Shown: piece after piece, positions 1 through 11,850 of the stretch
Layout of the letters: each line of letters begins with the position of its first letter
Position numbering within the stretch: position 1 is the first letter of the stretch
Position numbers and translations under genes: made by a program
NCBI GenBank assembly: GCA_949987705.1
Contig: OX465281.1
Span: forward strand, 196,465,112 to 196,529,111
Source: Thereva unica
Lineage: Eukaryota; Arthropoda; Insecta; Diptera; Therevidae
Length of the DNA stretch: 64,000 nucleotides
Direction of reading: 5' to 3'
Notes under the pieces: generated by a model
Told to the model about the DNA's origin: nothing
Databases searched by the model: none
Seen by the model: the letters and a program-made list of their open reading frames with translations, nothing else

Positions 1-790
1 TAAGCTCTGAGCGTGCTGGTCTACGCCATCTTTCCAGCGAAGGTTGGGTCTCCCTCGCTGTCGCACCCTATAGGTCTTACCGCAGAGAACTTTCCGAGCA
101 GGCTCATCTTCACTCATACGAGTTAGATGACCTGCCAATCGGAGCCTACCGAGCTTTATTTTCTTCACAACATCTATGTCGCGATAGCGCTCGTCCTTCC
201 TTAAATAAGGGGCCAACAATCCTCCGCGTATTTTCCTCTCGAACACGGCCAAGAGGTTTGAGTGTTTTTTGCTAACCACCCACGTTTCAGATGCATATGT
301 GAGAGCCGGTAAGACCATCGTCTTATATAGTAAAAGTTTAGACGTTATGGTTAGATGCTTGGATTTAAAGAGCCTCGAATACTATAGTAGGCTTTGTTGT
401 TTGTTGTTCTGGTTCCATGCTATTGTCGGATGCTACTATTGACCCAAGGTATGTAAATGATTTTACCACGTAAAACTTGTGTTCCTCTACCTTGATTGTG
501 GGACCAATGTTAGGTGTTCTTGTAGACGAGGCCACGATGTATTTCGTTTTGCTTTCGTTAATGTGCAGTCTCAGATCTCCTGCCGCCCGCTCAATCTGAG
601 TGTAGGCTTCTTGTACAACTGTTGTTGTTCTTCCAATGATGTCAATGTTGTCTGCATAAGCCAGTAATTGGGTGGGAGAATTGTACCCCTTGATGCCACG
701 CCCGAATCTCGAATCACTTTCTCCAACGCCAGGTTGAAAAGGAGGCAGGCCAGACCGTCCCCTTGTCGGAGTCGATTATAGTTTGGAAGC
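1..790 (-). mobile_element. LINE reverse transcriptase C-terminal half (fragment)
   Basis: Read on the minus strand, this encodes the palm, thumb and C-terminal part of a non-LTR reverse transcriptase. Visible blocks are LRQGDGLACLLFN near 770-735, LAYADNIDIIGRT near 664-630, and a tail ending in GHLTRMSEDEPARKV near 115. The catalytic YADD box reads YADN (647-658), so the enzyme is dead even apart from its frameshifts. The fragment runs off the left edge. The clade is not certain; the C-terminal tail resembles RTE- or Outcast-type elements. Confidence 0.8.
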
Positions 791-1139
791 CGGTGCCGGT
801 GAAACTAAAAATTCCGTCGCACGGAATTGGAAAATTTTTTGGTAATCGAAAGTACGAAGTTAGACTAACAAGAAAAGCTTGCTAAGCATGGATTTAATAT
901 GCCGGAAAGGTCGGACATACCTCTTTGAAAGTTGTGATAAGGGGTAAAAATTTACCGTGACATGTAGCAAGTTGGTATTTTTTTATTTTACTCGTTCTGA
1001 TGTTAACTTTGAAAACATCTTGGTATGCGGGCTCAAAAACTGCCGGAAGTATCCAATCAGCTGATAAGAAATAAAATCTGGTATGCCGGATACTTCCGGC
1101 AGATTTGAGCCCGCATACCAAGATAAACTTCTGCCTAAG
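791..1139. repeat. Spacer with a long perfect hairpin
   Basis: No gene is seen. Positions 1019-1053 and 1088-1122 form an inverted repeat of about 34 bases separated by about 34 bases. The arm begins TTGGTATGCGGGCTCAAA and the partner ends TTTGAGCCCGCATACCAA, with near-complete identity apart from a base or two of length. This could be the end of a small fold-back element or a replication-slippage product. Confidence 0.7.
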
Positions 1140-2640
1140 ATGGAATTAGCAGTCTTGCTTCTTCTTCTTCTTTGATCCGTTAACTGGCGGTCCGAGCAGG
1201 ACGTCCCCGCAACGGATACGCTACTGTCCGTACCGCTGGGTCTCGAACTCTATTCACGATTCGTTTCCATTCTTACCGGTTTTTGGCGACGTCTCGAGCC
1301 TCCGTAACTGATAACCGTTGATTCTTTAGGTCACCTTCGATATTCTTTAGCCAGGTTTTCTTGGGTGCCGATCGCTGGATTCTCCAGCCTACGGGACGGT
1401 CTTGCCAGAGAAGTTTACATGGCAAACGGTCATCATCCATTCAGCAAACCTGTCCAAACCACCGTAGTCGACGTTTTTGAATTTCTTCTTCTAACAGTGT
1501 CTGCTGATCGCATCTCCTCCTCAGTAGTACCAATGACAATATTTTTAAGGCAGGTCCAACTCTCGTCGGCACCCGTAGCTGCTTCTGCCATTTCATTGCG
1601 TAGTGAAGCTGTGTTGATTCGAGCCTGATCAGCGAATACAAAGCTTTTCATCGTTGTAATGCGCTCTCGGAGCACCATATCAACAAGATAGTGATCTGAC
1701 TTGAACTTGGCACCTAGGTACGTTCGTATCGTCATCAGACCCGAAAGGTGGCGCCGGTCTATTAACACATGGTCTATTTGATTGCGGGTAAAAGATACCC
1801 AGGTGGCTTTATAGATATCTTTGCACGCAAATCTAGTACTTGCAACGACCAAGTTCTTACATGCTGCCATATCTATAACTCTCTGTCCATTGCCATGAGT
1901 GTTTTCCTGCAAGTTTCAGGAGGCATAACACTCCAGCGAGTTGTTTCTTGATGCCCCGATGTCAAAGTCGCGATAGTAATGATTGGGAGTAGGTAGACTA
2001 AAAATATCGCGGGAAGGTTGTGGCAGTTCCTTCCTCCCCGACTAGAGCTGCTGTTCGACATTGCACTCTATAAGAAGAAAATAGATTGTCAACAGTATAA
2101 AGGACCTTTCCTGTGACTCTAGTCTTTCACATAAAAAAAAAGCTGTGGATGCCGATACATTGCCTGTATATGAGCTTGCGGCCTACTTTGACGTTCAAAT
2201 CTCTCAGTATGATTTTTACATCATACCTGGGGCAGGCATTAAGTTCCCGTTCAACTAATTCAAAGAATTCTTCTTTATCATCATCCGGGGACTCTTCTGT
2301 AGGTGCGTCAACGTTGATGAGGCTGATGTTCTTAAATTTACGTCGAACACGAAGGGTGCATAGCCTTTCGTTTATTGCTTTAAAGCCGATGATGGTAGGC
2401 TTCATTCTTTTGCTGACCATCAAATCTACTTTGAGCACTGTTTTGTATGACAGCTGTAATATAAGTCATAAAGAGCTTTTGCAATGCACCATTCCCCGGC
2501 CATCTCATATCTTGAAAGGCGGTACTGCCAGCTTTATACTTTGACAGGGTATCGGCTAGTTGTTTTGTAGCTTGAGCTCTGTAAAGAATTCGAACATTGG
2601 TCGTCGTCGTTTATTCCAGTATCCGAGGCATTTTTCTCGT
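1140..2640 (-). mobile_element. LINE endonuclease region, internally deleted copy
   Basis: On the minus strand the apurinic-type endonuclease reads in pieces: FKAINERLCTLRVRRKF near 2390-2330, an INVDAPTEES block near 2320, then DMAACKNLVVAST near 1870 and NQIDHVLIDRR and KSDHYLVD near 1780-1690. Frames change at least twice. After about 1500 the reading jumps to the C-terminal tail that recurs at 12875-13280 (QRLSVTEARD, GRPARTA), so the whole reverse transcriptase is missing. The 3' end carries a CTTCTT run near 1158-1172, as in the copy at 12890. It resembles RTE-type LINEs. Confidence 0.75.
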
Positions 2641-3078
2641 TCCGTAATAATTATTTTTCCCCGGTGAGGTTATTGGCCTCACGTTACCTCCCTTACCTGG
2701 AAGGGACTAGTACGATTGTATTAGCCTATCCTTTCTCATAGAATAGTTACAAGTGGCCACCGCTAGGAGGTTATGATCGCACTTCCATCAGTCCGAAATA
2801 GTTGCGGCACGTGCATGTTATGCTACTTGTTATTCCTCCTATTCCGCTCATGACTGACCACCACGTGTTTCTGAACACTTTCCAAAAAAAAAATTAGGCT
2901 ATTTCGTTCTACTACTTCAAAAAAGTGGATACCCTTTTGCTAATTTGACACGATTAATAGTACGATGTTTTAATACGTGTTATGGATTATTAATAATTAA
3001 AAATTTCCAAGATTTATTTGTCATTAAGAAATAAGTTTATTAGCTTGTTTTAACCTATATTTTATTTGCAATTTTCAG
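2641..3078 (+). other. AT-rich end of an egl intron
   Basis: No coding potential is visible. This is the 3' end of the intron that precedes the first egl exon in the window. It ends with a pyrimidine-containing acceptor, ATTTTCAG, at 3071-3078. Confidence 0.7.
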
Positions 3079-6000
3079 GTCCAATTCTCGTAGAGCAGCT
3101 ATTCCACCTTGTTACATCGAAATTCCCCCAAGAGCAATGGTTCAAAATGTTTAAAACCCCAAGCGATTTAACAACGTTCCTTCGAATTTTCTCCGATTGC
3201 TTTCACATACAATCAAATCTAGTCACTCTCCTGCAGAAGCCAAAACTATCCGATTCACATATACAGCAAGCCCAAGCAAAAACACGTGATCAATATATGG
3301 CTATGAATAATCACTTCAACAATAACAACAACAATAATAATAACATTAATAATACTTCGCAAACAACTCCACGAACGATTTCTCCAACATTTAAAAGTTA
3401 TAATCCTACTACAGTGAACTCGAATACCAACAATAATAACAGTATTACAACATCTCCTGTTGGTGATTTTAAGCTCAACGAACCGGTATCTAATAATATG
3501 GGAATAAATCAGAATGCTAACAATAATAAGAGTGAACCGAACAGCGGATTTGATAGCTACATACCGCCTGATCATGACTTCAAGCTAGAGAATTTATGTG
3601 ATCGTAACTGTCCTAGTCCATCGATTGGATCCTACTATGCAAATACACAGCAGCCACAGCCACAATCTCCACAAATTAATAGTCTTCCTTCGCAGGGCAA
3701 TGTAGAGCGTTTGAGTGTTTTAAATAATAAAAACCAAACATTGAAGCAAAGGATCAACAACTTGGTGATTAAGACATTGGCTGAGAATTTAGAAAAGGAT
3801 AAGCAATCAATGGTTCAGAATCCTAGTGGAGAAATGAAGAATTTTGCCCAGCAAAATTCTAGTCCAACTCATTCATCAACTAATTATTTTGTTGGTGATA
3901 CATGGAAGATTCGAATCTTTCAAAATACCAGAGTTATATCTACGATAAAAGAGAGTTTATTCGTAACTGATGCTATACTTAAATTTGCTCAAAGTGAACA
4001 AGTTGTAGTCTCGCTGGATTGTGAAGGAATTAATCTAGGTATTAAAGGGCAGATAACATTGATCGAAATTGGAACAACTCGTGGTGAAGCATTTATATTT
4101 GATATACTCACATGTCCGGAACTAGTAACTGATGGAGGTTTGAAAAATTTGTTAGAACATGAAAATGTCATTAAAGTAATACATGATTGTCGAAATGATT
4201 CAATTAACTTATTTAATCAGTTTGGGATACTCTTAAGAAATATTTTTGATACTCAGGTAATACGTTTTTATTTTTTTATTATAAACAAACTTTATTCAAA
4301 AATTTACTTTTTAATTAAAGGCTGCTCATGCTGTTCTTCAATTTCAAGAAAATGGAAAACAAGTATATAAAGCCAAATATGTGTCGCTGAATTCCTTATG
4401 TGAGATTTATAATGCACCAATAAATCCAATGAAGGATCAGCTAAAGAATATTTACCGAAGAGACCAAAAGTACTGGGCCAAACGTCCGCTTACCCGTGAT
4501 ATGCTACTTTATGCTGCTGGTGATGTCTTAGTATTAATAAATGAGCAACTTTATGCAAATATGGCGAAGTATTTTCTAAATTAAATTCAAAACTATAATG
4601 AAGCCTTTTAACATGTTTTACAAAAAATTTCAGAGCTTTGAAACCCGAATTTAGGCAACTATTCTCTGAATTGTGTACAGAACAAGTTTTAATGTTAATT
4701 AGACCGAATGAGGTGAAAATTCGTAAAAAGCAAAGAAAAATTAGTACAGAAGTGTCTGATTTAAAATTTAAATTATCTCAAACAAATAAAAATATTGTTC
4801 TTAGCAATAGAGAGATCAGGCTGCTTAGGTAGATATTATCTTTTTATATCATATAAAACTGTATAGTAAATCAATACTTTGTTTGCAGATACATGGATCT
4901 TACAGAGGAAGAAAAAGAACGCTTAAAAGGTTTCTATAAAGTCGCAAGAAAATTAGAAAAATTAGAAGGTGGTGGAGGGCAAGATCGGTAAGTTCTGTTA
5001 AAAAAAATTTTTTAGTTAAATAAATAGTCTTAGGTCACGTGAGGCCTATACTACATATCTTAACTCTGTTGGCGATAGCATTATAAGAGATCCCAAATAA
5101 TTCTTTTAATTCGTGTCCAACTACAATGACCAATGGCAGTAAACACTCCTCTTGCCCACAGGAAATTTGTAACATGTTTTCTGATTTCTGATGTTTTCTG
5201 TTTACCGAAATCTTTTGTCTAAAATCTGATACAGCACACACAGACCTAACTGAAACACGCACTGTTACTTCAACTCTTATAGATAACATATCCTTATCCG
5301 TCGAAGACATCATGACAGGTTTAAACAAACTAAGTAGATATCAATAAAGGTCACGGTCCTGACAATCTGCCTCCTTGCTTGTTGCAGTCCTACTCAACTC
5401 AAATTCTGTTTCCCCTCCATCTTATTTTCATCAAATCCTTATCGTTAGGAAAATTTCCTAAAATTTGGAAAAAATCTTACCTCATACCATAAGCATTCGG
5501 AGGACAACTACAGGGACATTGCAATATTATCAGCAATTCCTAAATTTTTCGAAAAGCTTGTTTACGATAAGATTGCCCAAATAATTGATCCCCTCGGAGG
5601 GGATCTCATTGCTTCAGAAGAGAGCGCTCAACAACTACTAACCTTATGACACAAACCTCCGAACTGCTATGTGGTATGGAGAACGGCCATCAAATCTATG
5701 CTGTCTATACTGACTTCAGTAAGGCCTTTGACCGTGTCGACCACCATATTTTATTAACAAAACTACTAAAATTTGGAATATCTGGGCCTGTCCTAAGGTG
5801 GTTAGAATCATATCTTAACGGAAGAACACAGGCCGTTAGATTTCAAGGATTTCTGTCAAAAGAAATCGAAGTAACTTCCGGAGTCCCTCAGGGTAGTCAT
5901 CTTGGCCCACTTTTATTTAATATATTCATTTCAGACCTGTCAGAAAAACTAAGGAATATATGACATCTCTTATATGCCAGTGACCTCAAAATATATAGTG

Positions 6001-9000
6001 TCATAAGGTCGCGTAATGACGTAACTCTCTTTCAGTCGAAACTGAATACATTACAGGACTGGTGCTCCACCAATAAACTGCAACTAAACACCAGCAAATG
6101 CCACCTTCTCTCGTAAAAAAAGCATACAGTTGCAATACTATTATCTCAACGGCAAGGTATTAGACCGCGTTGATCAAATTGTAGATCTAGGTATTGTCCT
6201 GGACAAATTTTAATTTGCACTACGATAATATTATTGCAAGAGCTAGCAAACTTCTTGGCTTTATAAAGAGAAGAGCCAAGGAATTTGACAGCCCTCGAGT
6301 TACTAAAAGCCTTTTCTGTTCGCTAGTCTGCCCAATTTTAGAATACGCATGCCCGATCTGGAATCCTATTTACCAGGTAAGCAGTAGTAGGTTTGAGTCA
6401 GTGCAAAATAAGTTTCTACTCTTTGCTCTGACCGTCCTACACGGACAGGCTCAAAGTGTTGGATCTCATGCCACTGTTTAATAGGCGTAAACTGCTAATT
6501 TCATGCTTTACTTTAGATGTCTTAAACGATAAGATCAAAGATCAGTTTCTGTCAGACAGGATCAAAGTTAACGACGATGTCCGACACAATAGGCATACGA
6601 AAATGCTTAGGAAATATTCTCATCGGACCGAGTATGGAAAGAACGAGCCCATCAACAGATGTTGCATCATTTTCAATGGACACAGTTCCTGCTTCTCCCC
6701 TGGAATTAGCAAATTATCCTTCAAGAAAAAATTGATATCCTTCCTGTCACCGAATTACCCTGAACTAACACTATAACTAAGTTGTGCTATATTATAAAGA
6801 TATATTCTGTGATAATAATTGTTAGACTGTAAACTACTTTTAGCTATAGTCATTTCTATCCCTGTGTAATATTGTTTAAGTGTGCCTTGCTTGGCGTAAA
6901 TAAATAAATAAATAATATTCCACAATTTCAGTGATCATAGTGATTCTGAAGACGAGCAAGATGGAAATGATCAAGAGAATTATCCAAGTCTTGATAGTGT
7001 GCCATCTGATAATTCATTGACAGGAGGAACTTTTTCCCCACGAAATTCTGAGCCTCCAAGTTTGACTGAATCCATGCAACTTATGGATGAGATTCTATCG
7101 GATACATCAATGGATCGTATGGCTAAGATTGATAAATTGGAGGCGATATTATCGGCAGCTACCTTGTTACCAAGTGATCAGGTGAGATTTTTTATATTTT
7201 TCATCTAATGACATTGTTTTGATTTTGTTAATTAATAATTTCAGATTATTACGTCTAATTCTGTCTCTGAACAATTTGGACAAAATGTGGCAACAACAGA
7301 TAATCTTCAGATTGTTCGCGAAAAAGCTAGAAAGTAAGTAACATTTGCCATTTATTACAAGAGTATTACAAGTTATATGTGTGCAAGACGTGCTTTCAAA
7401 TAATTCTTTAAAAGAAAAGTCAACTTGAGGTATTAATTTAACCCTTTATACTCGAAGTAACTTGCCGATCCATTTAGCCGCAAATCAAACTTACTTTATA
7501 CATATTTCTTCAATTAAAATAGTACAGCATTGAAAATAATTATATTAAGAAAATGATGGGGATAAAACGAGGCAACTGACTGAGTCGTAGCAGTACTTAT
7601 TTTTACACACGATGTCATAGGAGATAAGCCCGTACTTTTTTACTTTCCTTAGAGTAGTTACATAAGTACTGACCTTAGAGTACTTACAGAACTGGTCATC
7701 TTAGAGCAGTTACAAATTACAATTTACAAAAATACGAAAACAATGAGTCATCGGGCAAATTCTCACTTGTTTGGGCCTAATTCTGGACTACACGTTACCA
7801 TCTACGACACCAATATACACATCATGCTTGTCTGCCGTAAAAAACACACTCGTTGGGGCAGCGTACAAAGTTCGTCACGTTCGATCAACCTCTCTCTCAA
7901 GAGTGCAAGATGTGTTATCGAGTGGTGTGGGAGACACTGAGCTAGCATCTATGTAGCCGACAGCACTGAAAATAATATGACAGGCCACGCTGGCCACGAC
8001 AATCGGAGGACACACTTTAGCTTTCCGAACTCTTTGTCAGGTGATAATGGATTCCCTAAACTTTTCCCCAACAGTCCAATTCGATGTTGAGTAACTTTTG
8101 TAGAGTGGAGATCAAGAGGCTTCTTCAGGTTGTATTTTGCAAATGCAAGACAGATTGCCGAGCTTGGCGTGGATGTAGCCAAGCAGGACTACTCTGCACG
8201 AAACTTTGCCAGCATGTCATGCTTCAAATTGACGATAATTTAAATATTGAAGAGGAAGACGACCTGGCGAGCCCCTTGCAGTACCACAGTCTGAAGTAGC
8301 TGAGACGGCAGAGCCCGATTCACGTAATATTTTGCTGCATCTTTACTTTACTTACTTAATGCTCCTTTAATCCCTCATGGGACATAGGGCGCAAACAGTT
8401 GCCCTCCAGCGGACTCTGTTTCGTACGACAGCTTTCAGTTCCGACTTTCTTCGACCTTCCAGTTGTTGCGACCTCTGCTAATAGGGCTCTCTCCACGTTG
8501 TTCTAGGTCTTCCCACTCGACGGGATCCTTCGGATTCCAGTCAAATGCCTGTTTGGCCAGATTCTCGTTTTCGCGTCGCAAGGTGTGTCCAATCTAATTT
8601 CATTTCCTTCGCCTGATTTGGTCGTCTATCCTAGCTTCTAAAAGCATGTGAAAATATTTATTGTGAAAATTAAATTATCAAAAACCATAACTAAATTTAG
8701 AAAATGTAATTGTATATAGCAAGAACTGACGACGGCTTGAGGTTGAACCTCTTCACATATTGTTCATGATTGCTTATTCATTTATCTAATTTTATTCTAT
8801 ATTTACAGCCTAAAAAATTGTAATTGCAACTGCCATGGTGAGCCGACATCCACAACAACCAAATTAGCGACTTCAGAACCAACTAAGGCCGCCAAAAAGG
8901 CTGAAGCGTCTTCCCAAACATTAAGCACAGGCGATATAGTTATTACAAAAATATTCTTCCAAGAAGAGCAAGAAAAAGCTCGCGAAAAAATACTTACATC

Positions 9001-9031
9001 TTCACCGAGAAAAACGGTTTCACAAACATAA
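3079..9031 (+). CDS. egl: egalitarian (Egl), C-terminal seven exons; mRNA-dynein adaptor
   Basis: Exons are 3079-4256, 4321-4568, 4634-4828, 4889-4987, 6932-7181, 7245-7333 and 8809-9031 (TAA at 9029). All have GT/AG ends and matching phases, giving about 759 residues. Egl of flies is about 1000 residues, so the N-terminal exons lie left of the window; the first exon here starts after an acceptor at 3077-3078. Known role: Egl binds localising mRNAs and links them to BicD and dynein in oocytes and embryos. Visible parts: a conserved start (GPILVEQLFHLV), an Asn-rich low-complexity stretch near residues 80-100, then a DEDDy 3'-5' exonuclease-like fold with DCE, HDCRND and YAAGD motifs all retained. 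The C-terminus has EASSQTLST, which resembles a dynein light chain (LC8) motif. Introns 4 and 6 hold transposon debris. Identification is by recognition of the family; I ran no search. Confidence 0.93.
5050..6910 (+). mobile_element. Jockey-like LINE remnant in egl intron 4
   Basis: Sense-oriented LINE relic between egl exons 4 and 5. From left to right it shows a linker (NGSKHSSCPQE), the start of the reverse transcriptase (GPDNLPPCLLQ near 5355), YTDFSKAFDRVDHH near 5707-5748, GVPQGSHLGPLLFN near 5881-5922, YASD at 5973-5984 in place of YADD, then thumb sequence (KLLGFIKRR near 6250) and a C-terminal tail to about 6776. A TAAATAAATAAATAA tail at 6898-6914 looks like its 3' end. Several stops and frameshifts make it non-functional. 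The related, better-preserved copy is at 48727-51890. It roughly doubles the length of this intron. Confidence 0.85.
7334..8340 (+). other. egl intron 6, unidentified repeat debris
   Basis: Intronic sequence without a clear gene. Around 8100-8250 the plus strand reads FCKCKTDCRAWRGCSQAGLLCTKLCQH in segments, a cysteine-rich pattern (CxCxxxC then CxxxxxCxxxC) like that of arthropod repeat proteins with CXC-type clusters. Stops and frame breaks surround it, so it is at most a relic. The remaining sequence shows no recognised motif. Confidence 0.35.
8380..8650 (-). mobile_element. LINE 3' end (C-terminal tail) in egl intron 6
   Basis: The minus strand matches the C-terminal end of the LINE at 45060-45235: a basic tail with GHTLRRENE and WNP-G-RRVGRPR type residues, read here from about 8640 down to 8440. 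The bases gtgtccaatctaatttc and tagggctctctccacgttg are recognisable counterparts. It is strongly 5' truncated, the usual outcome of target-primed reverse transcription. Confidence 0.65.
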
Positions 9032-9672
9032 AGCAATTAAAATAAAAAAAAATGCCTTTTTTAAAAAAAAATAACTTAATCATTTAATTCCTGTTTTTCG
9101 TTTCTATTTAAATGTTTCTATGTTTTTCCTCCACTGAACATTATTTTCGATTTTATTTAAGAAAATACTGCATATCAGTGGATTTTTTGTGTTGTTCAAT
9201 ATTTTATTATTGTCCTTTTGTTGGGTTTTAATTTATTGTTTTCGTCCCTTTTTATTTACCATTTAGCGTCAAGAATAAAAAGTATGAAGAAAAATTAATC
9301 TTTATATAAAAAAACTTTAAGGTAATTGGAAGTAGTAATTTTAAATAATATAAATAATATCCATTATATTAAACAAATAACAAATACACGAATTATTGAA
9401 CAAAAATAATTACGTATAAGGTGCTTCTTTTCTCTATGAGAAGTCTTAGGAAATTTTTGTGTTTTTTTTTGTATTAAAGAAAATATTTTTTATTCGTTTA
9501 TTCATTTATTATTGTTTATTATTAATTGAAAAATTTAATCACTTAACACTCAAAACAAAACAGAAATAAACGTAAGATATTAAAACATTATTTATAGAAA
9601 AATTCTTTATTAAAATTTACTTAATAAATTTTAACATTATTTTTTTTCCAATACTATTTAAAATCTTTCTTT
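9032..9672 (+). other. egl 3' UTR and AT-rich flank
   Basis: AT-rich non-coding sequence follows the egl stop codon. A polyadenylation hexamer AATAAA lies at 9274-9279, and an A-rich AATAAA occurs at 9041. The true transcript end may be further downstream, since AT-rich sequence continues up to the fold-back element at 9673. No open frame or splice pattern was seen. Confidence 0.55.
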
Positions 9673-11850
9673 TAGTCTAAGCTCCCATGACAAAAAAGGT
9701 GCCCATAGAACACCTCAAAACAATAAAGTAAGATTGGCTGAAAAACATGTAAAAAACATGTACCGCCAGACTAGTAAAAATTTGTTAATTGCTATTTTTT
9801 TTGAATTTTTGAATTTTGTTAAAAAACAATGATTATTTTTGAAAAAATTTGTCTGTCTGACAATTTTTGTTAATTAGCTTCTGACAGACCTTATGTTATA
9901 AATTCTTTTTTTTTATAAAAATGCACTTCATAACACCTCCTTGATTTTTGTTTTAAATAAAGTTTAAGATCTCTGCTGTCTATTAAAACTTGTCTGGCTG
10001 ACAATTTTTGTTAATAAATTTGTCAGACTGAATTTTGAATGCGTAGCATCAATGCATCACTGGCATTTCAGAACACCTTGTTCAAAAAGAAAACAACTGA
10101 AGTATTTAGATGTCATATATGCATAAAAATAAGCCTGTGATTAAAAAAATGTTTTTTACCATTTCATATATAATTTTTAAGCGCCGTGACAGGGGGTTTT
10201 CTTTTAAAAAGAACTTTTACAAGGGCCTTGCCAAAACACCGATTAATTTTTTTTTCTGGAAAAGGACTTGTCATCTATTTTATGAATAAAACTTAGTCTG
10301 TCAGCAAAAAAAAAGTTTTTTACTATGACAGACTTCATTTTTTAAGTGTTGAGCAGGGGCGCTACCATAGGTGCAAATAGTTCAGCGGTAACTGACACCG
10401 GGCGCAATTGGCCGGGGCACTGCGAAAAAATTGAAAAAATAGAAAAAGTGTCCCCGTGCCTTCATTTTCATATATTAAGGAACTGCCTTGAGTGTTTGTG
10501 TCTTTTCCCAATGTCCTTTGCAGGATGTTTCCAATCAATTCCATTTCATTCGCTTGTTTTCGTCGTCTATCCTCTCTTGGTCGGCACGGTGCCACAGTTC
10601 TTAATTTGCAGTTTGTACTAGTAGTACTACTATAGATCAATAATTCGGCGAGATATATCTGGATCGCCTCTGAAGTTGGTGAAAGCGCCTTCTTTGTCCA
10701 TAAAGGCTGCCAAGCTGGATTGTTTTTATTTTATGCAAGGTTATACAGTGGAAGCTAATTCAAGCAGTTCAGTGACCACCGATTATCCCTTGAAGTATGA
10801 AGGCTTGGAGAACGACATAGGGACTCTTATTATCGTCTATAGATCTGCGGAGACCAGGAGTGTGCTTGAAACAGCTAGTGAAGCACATCGAAACACATCC
10901 TGGAGCAGATGATGAGGTTGGTAGATGTGTAGAGAATGGTGGGAGGGGCGACAATGGCCATCTATCAGAAGCTTGACCGGTACAAACCTTAGCATTAGCG
11001 AGAGAACTTTGCGAAGTTAAAGCGCAAACAACCCCAGCACAAAAGCAAGATCACGAAGCATGACCTTCATAGGTGAAAAAAACAAAATTTTCGAAGAAAA
11101 CAATTGAAAAAATGTTCTTCCTTGTGCCTTCATTTTCATTTATTAAAAGAACTCCACAGAGTGTTTGCGTCTTTTTACATTACCCTTCACTGCTGTAAAA
11201 AATGAACAGCTAATGGGGCGGATTATGGCATACTGCACCGGGCGCAAAAGAACTTAGCGCCGACCCTGGTGCTGAGAACTCATTTTTTAATGAATATGTG
11301 GTATGATTGTTGCTAACTAAAAAAGTGTATTTTACAATTCTAAATTAATATTGTAGATCCCGTTTGTATAATCAGATGCGTTCTTCATCAAAAAATTATG
11401 AAGTGGACTTTCACAAAAAAAAACAATAATTTATAACAAATGGTCTGTCAGACATTAACAAACAAAAAATTGCACCCAGACAAGTTTTAATAGACCGAAA
11501 AAATCTTAAGCTTTATTTAAACCAAAAATCAAGGAGGTGTTATGAAGTGCATTTTTATGAAAAAAAAAAGAATTTATAACATAAGGTCTGTCAGAAGCTA
11601 ATTAACAAAAATAGTCAGACAGACAAATTTTTTCAAAAATGGTTCTTTATTTACTACAAATTGTATAAATTTCAGACAGGTGTTTTGGAAAATAAAATCA
11701 TTGTTTTTTCAACAAAATTCAAAAATTCATAAAAAATAGAAATTAACAAATTTTTACTAGTCTGGCGGGAGTTACATGTTTTTCAGCCAATCTCACTTTA
11801 TTGTTTTGAGGTGTTCGATGGCACCTTTTTTGTCATGCGAGTTTAGACTA
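9673..11850. mobile_element. Fold-back (long TIR) DNA element with nested hAT
   Basis: The two ends are inverted copies over roughly 400 bases. The left end begins TAGTCTAAGCTCCCATGACA at 9673 and the right end is its near-complement, finishing at 11850. Both arms share CTGTCAGACAGAC-type motifs and the ATGAAGTGCATTTTTAT block (about 9920 and 11540). No transposase frame is visible, so this is a non-autonomous fold-back-like element. Without the hAT inserted at 10354-11268 it would be about 1.26 kb. The target duplication is unclear, at most a few T residues. Superfamily not determined. Confidence 0.8.
10354..11268. mobile_element. Non-autonomous hAT element, 915 bp
   Basis: Termini are CAGGGGCGCTACCATAGGTG at the left and, at the right, a sequence ending GCGCCGACCCTG. 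Flanking 8-base duplications are gtgttgag (10346-10353) and gtgctgag (11269-11276), matching at 7 of 8 positions. The CAGGG termini with 8-bp duplication are the hAT signature. Subterminal GGGCGCAA motifs are shared with the copy at 26108-27069. No transposase was found. It sits between the arms of the fold-back element. Confidence 0.85.

Noticed and set aside
3255..3575. Minus-strand open frame inside the first egl exon
   Set aside because: It is the complement of the Asn-rich egl coding sequence and shows no independent motif.
3079..4256. Egl exonuclease domain interpreted as a RecQ/WRN-type nuclease gene
   Set aside because: The domain fold is shared, but flanking sequence (GPILVEQLFHLV and the C-terminal tail) matches Egl and no helicase domain follows.
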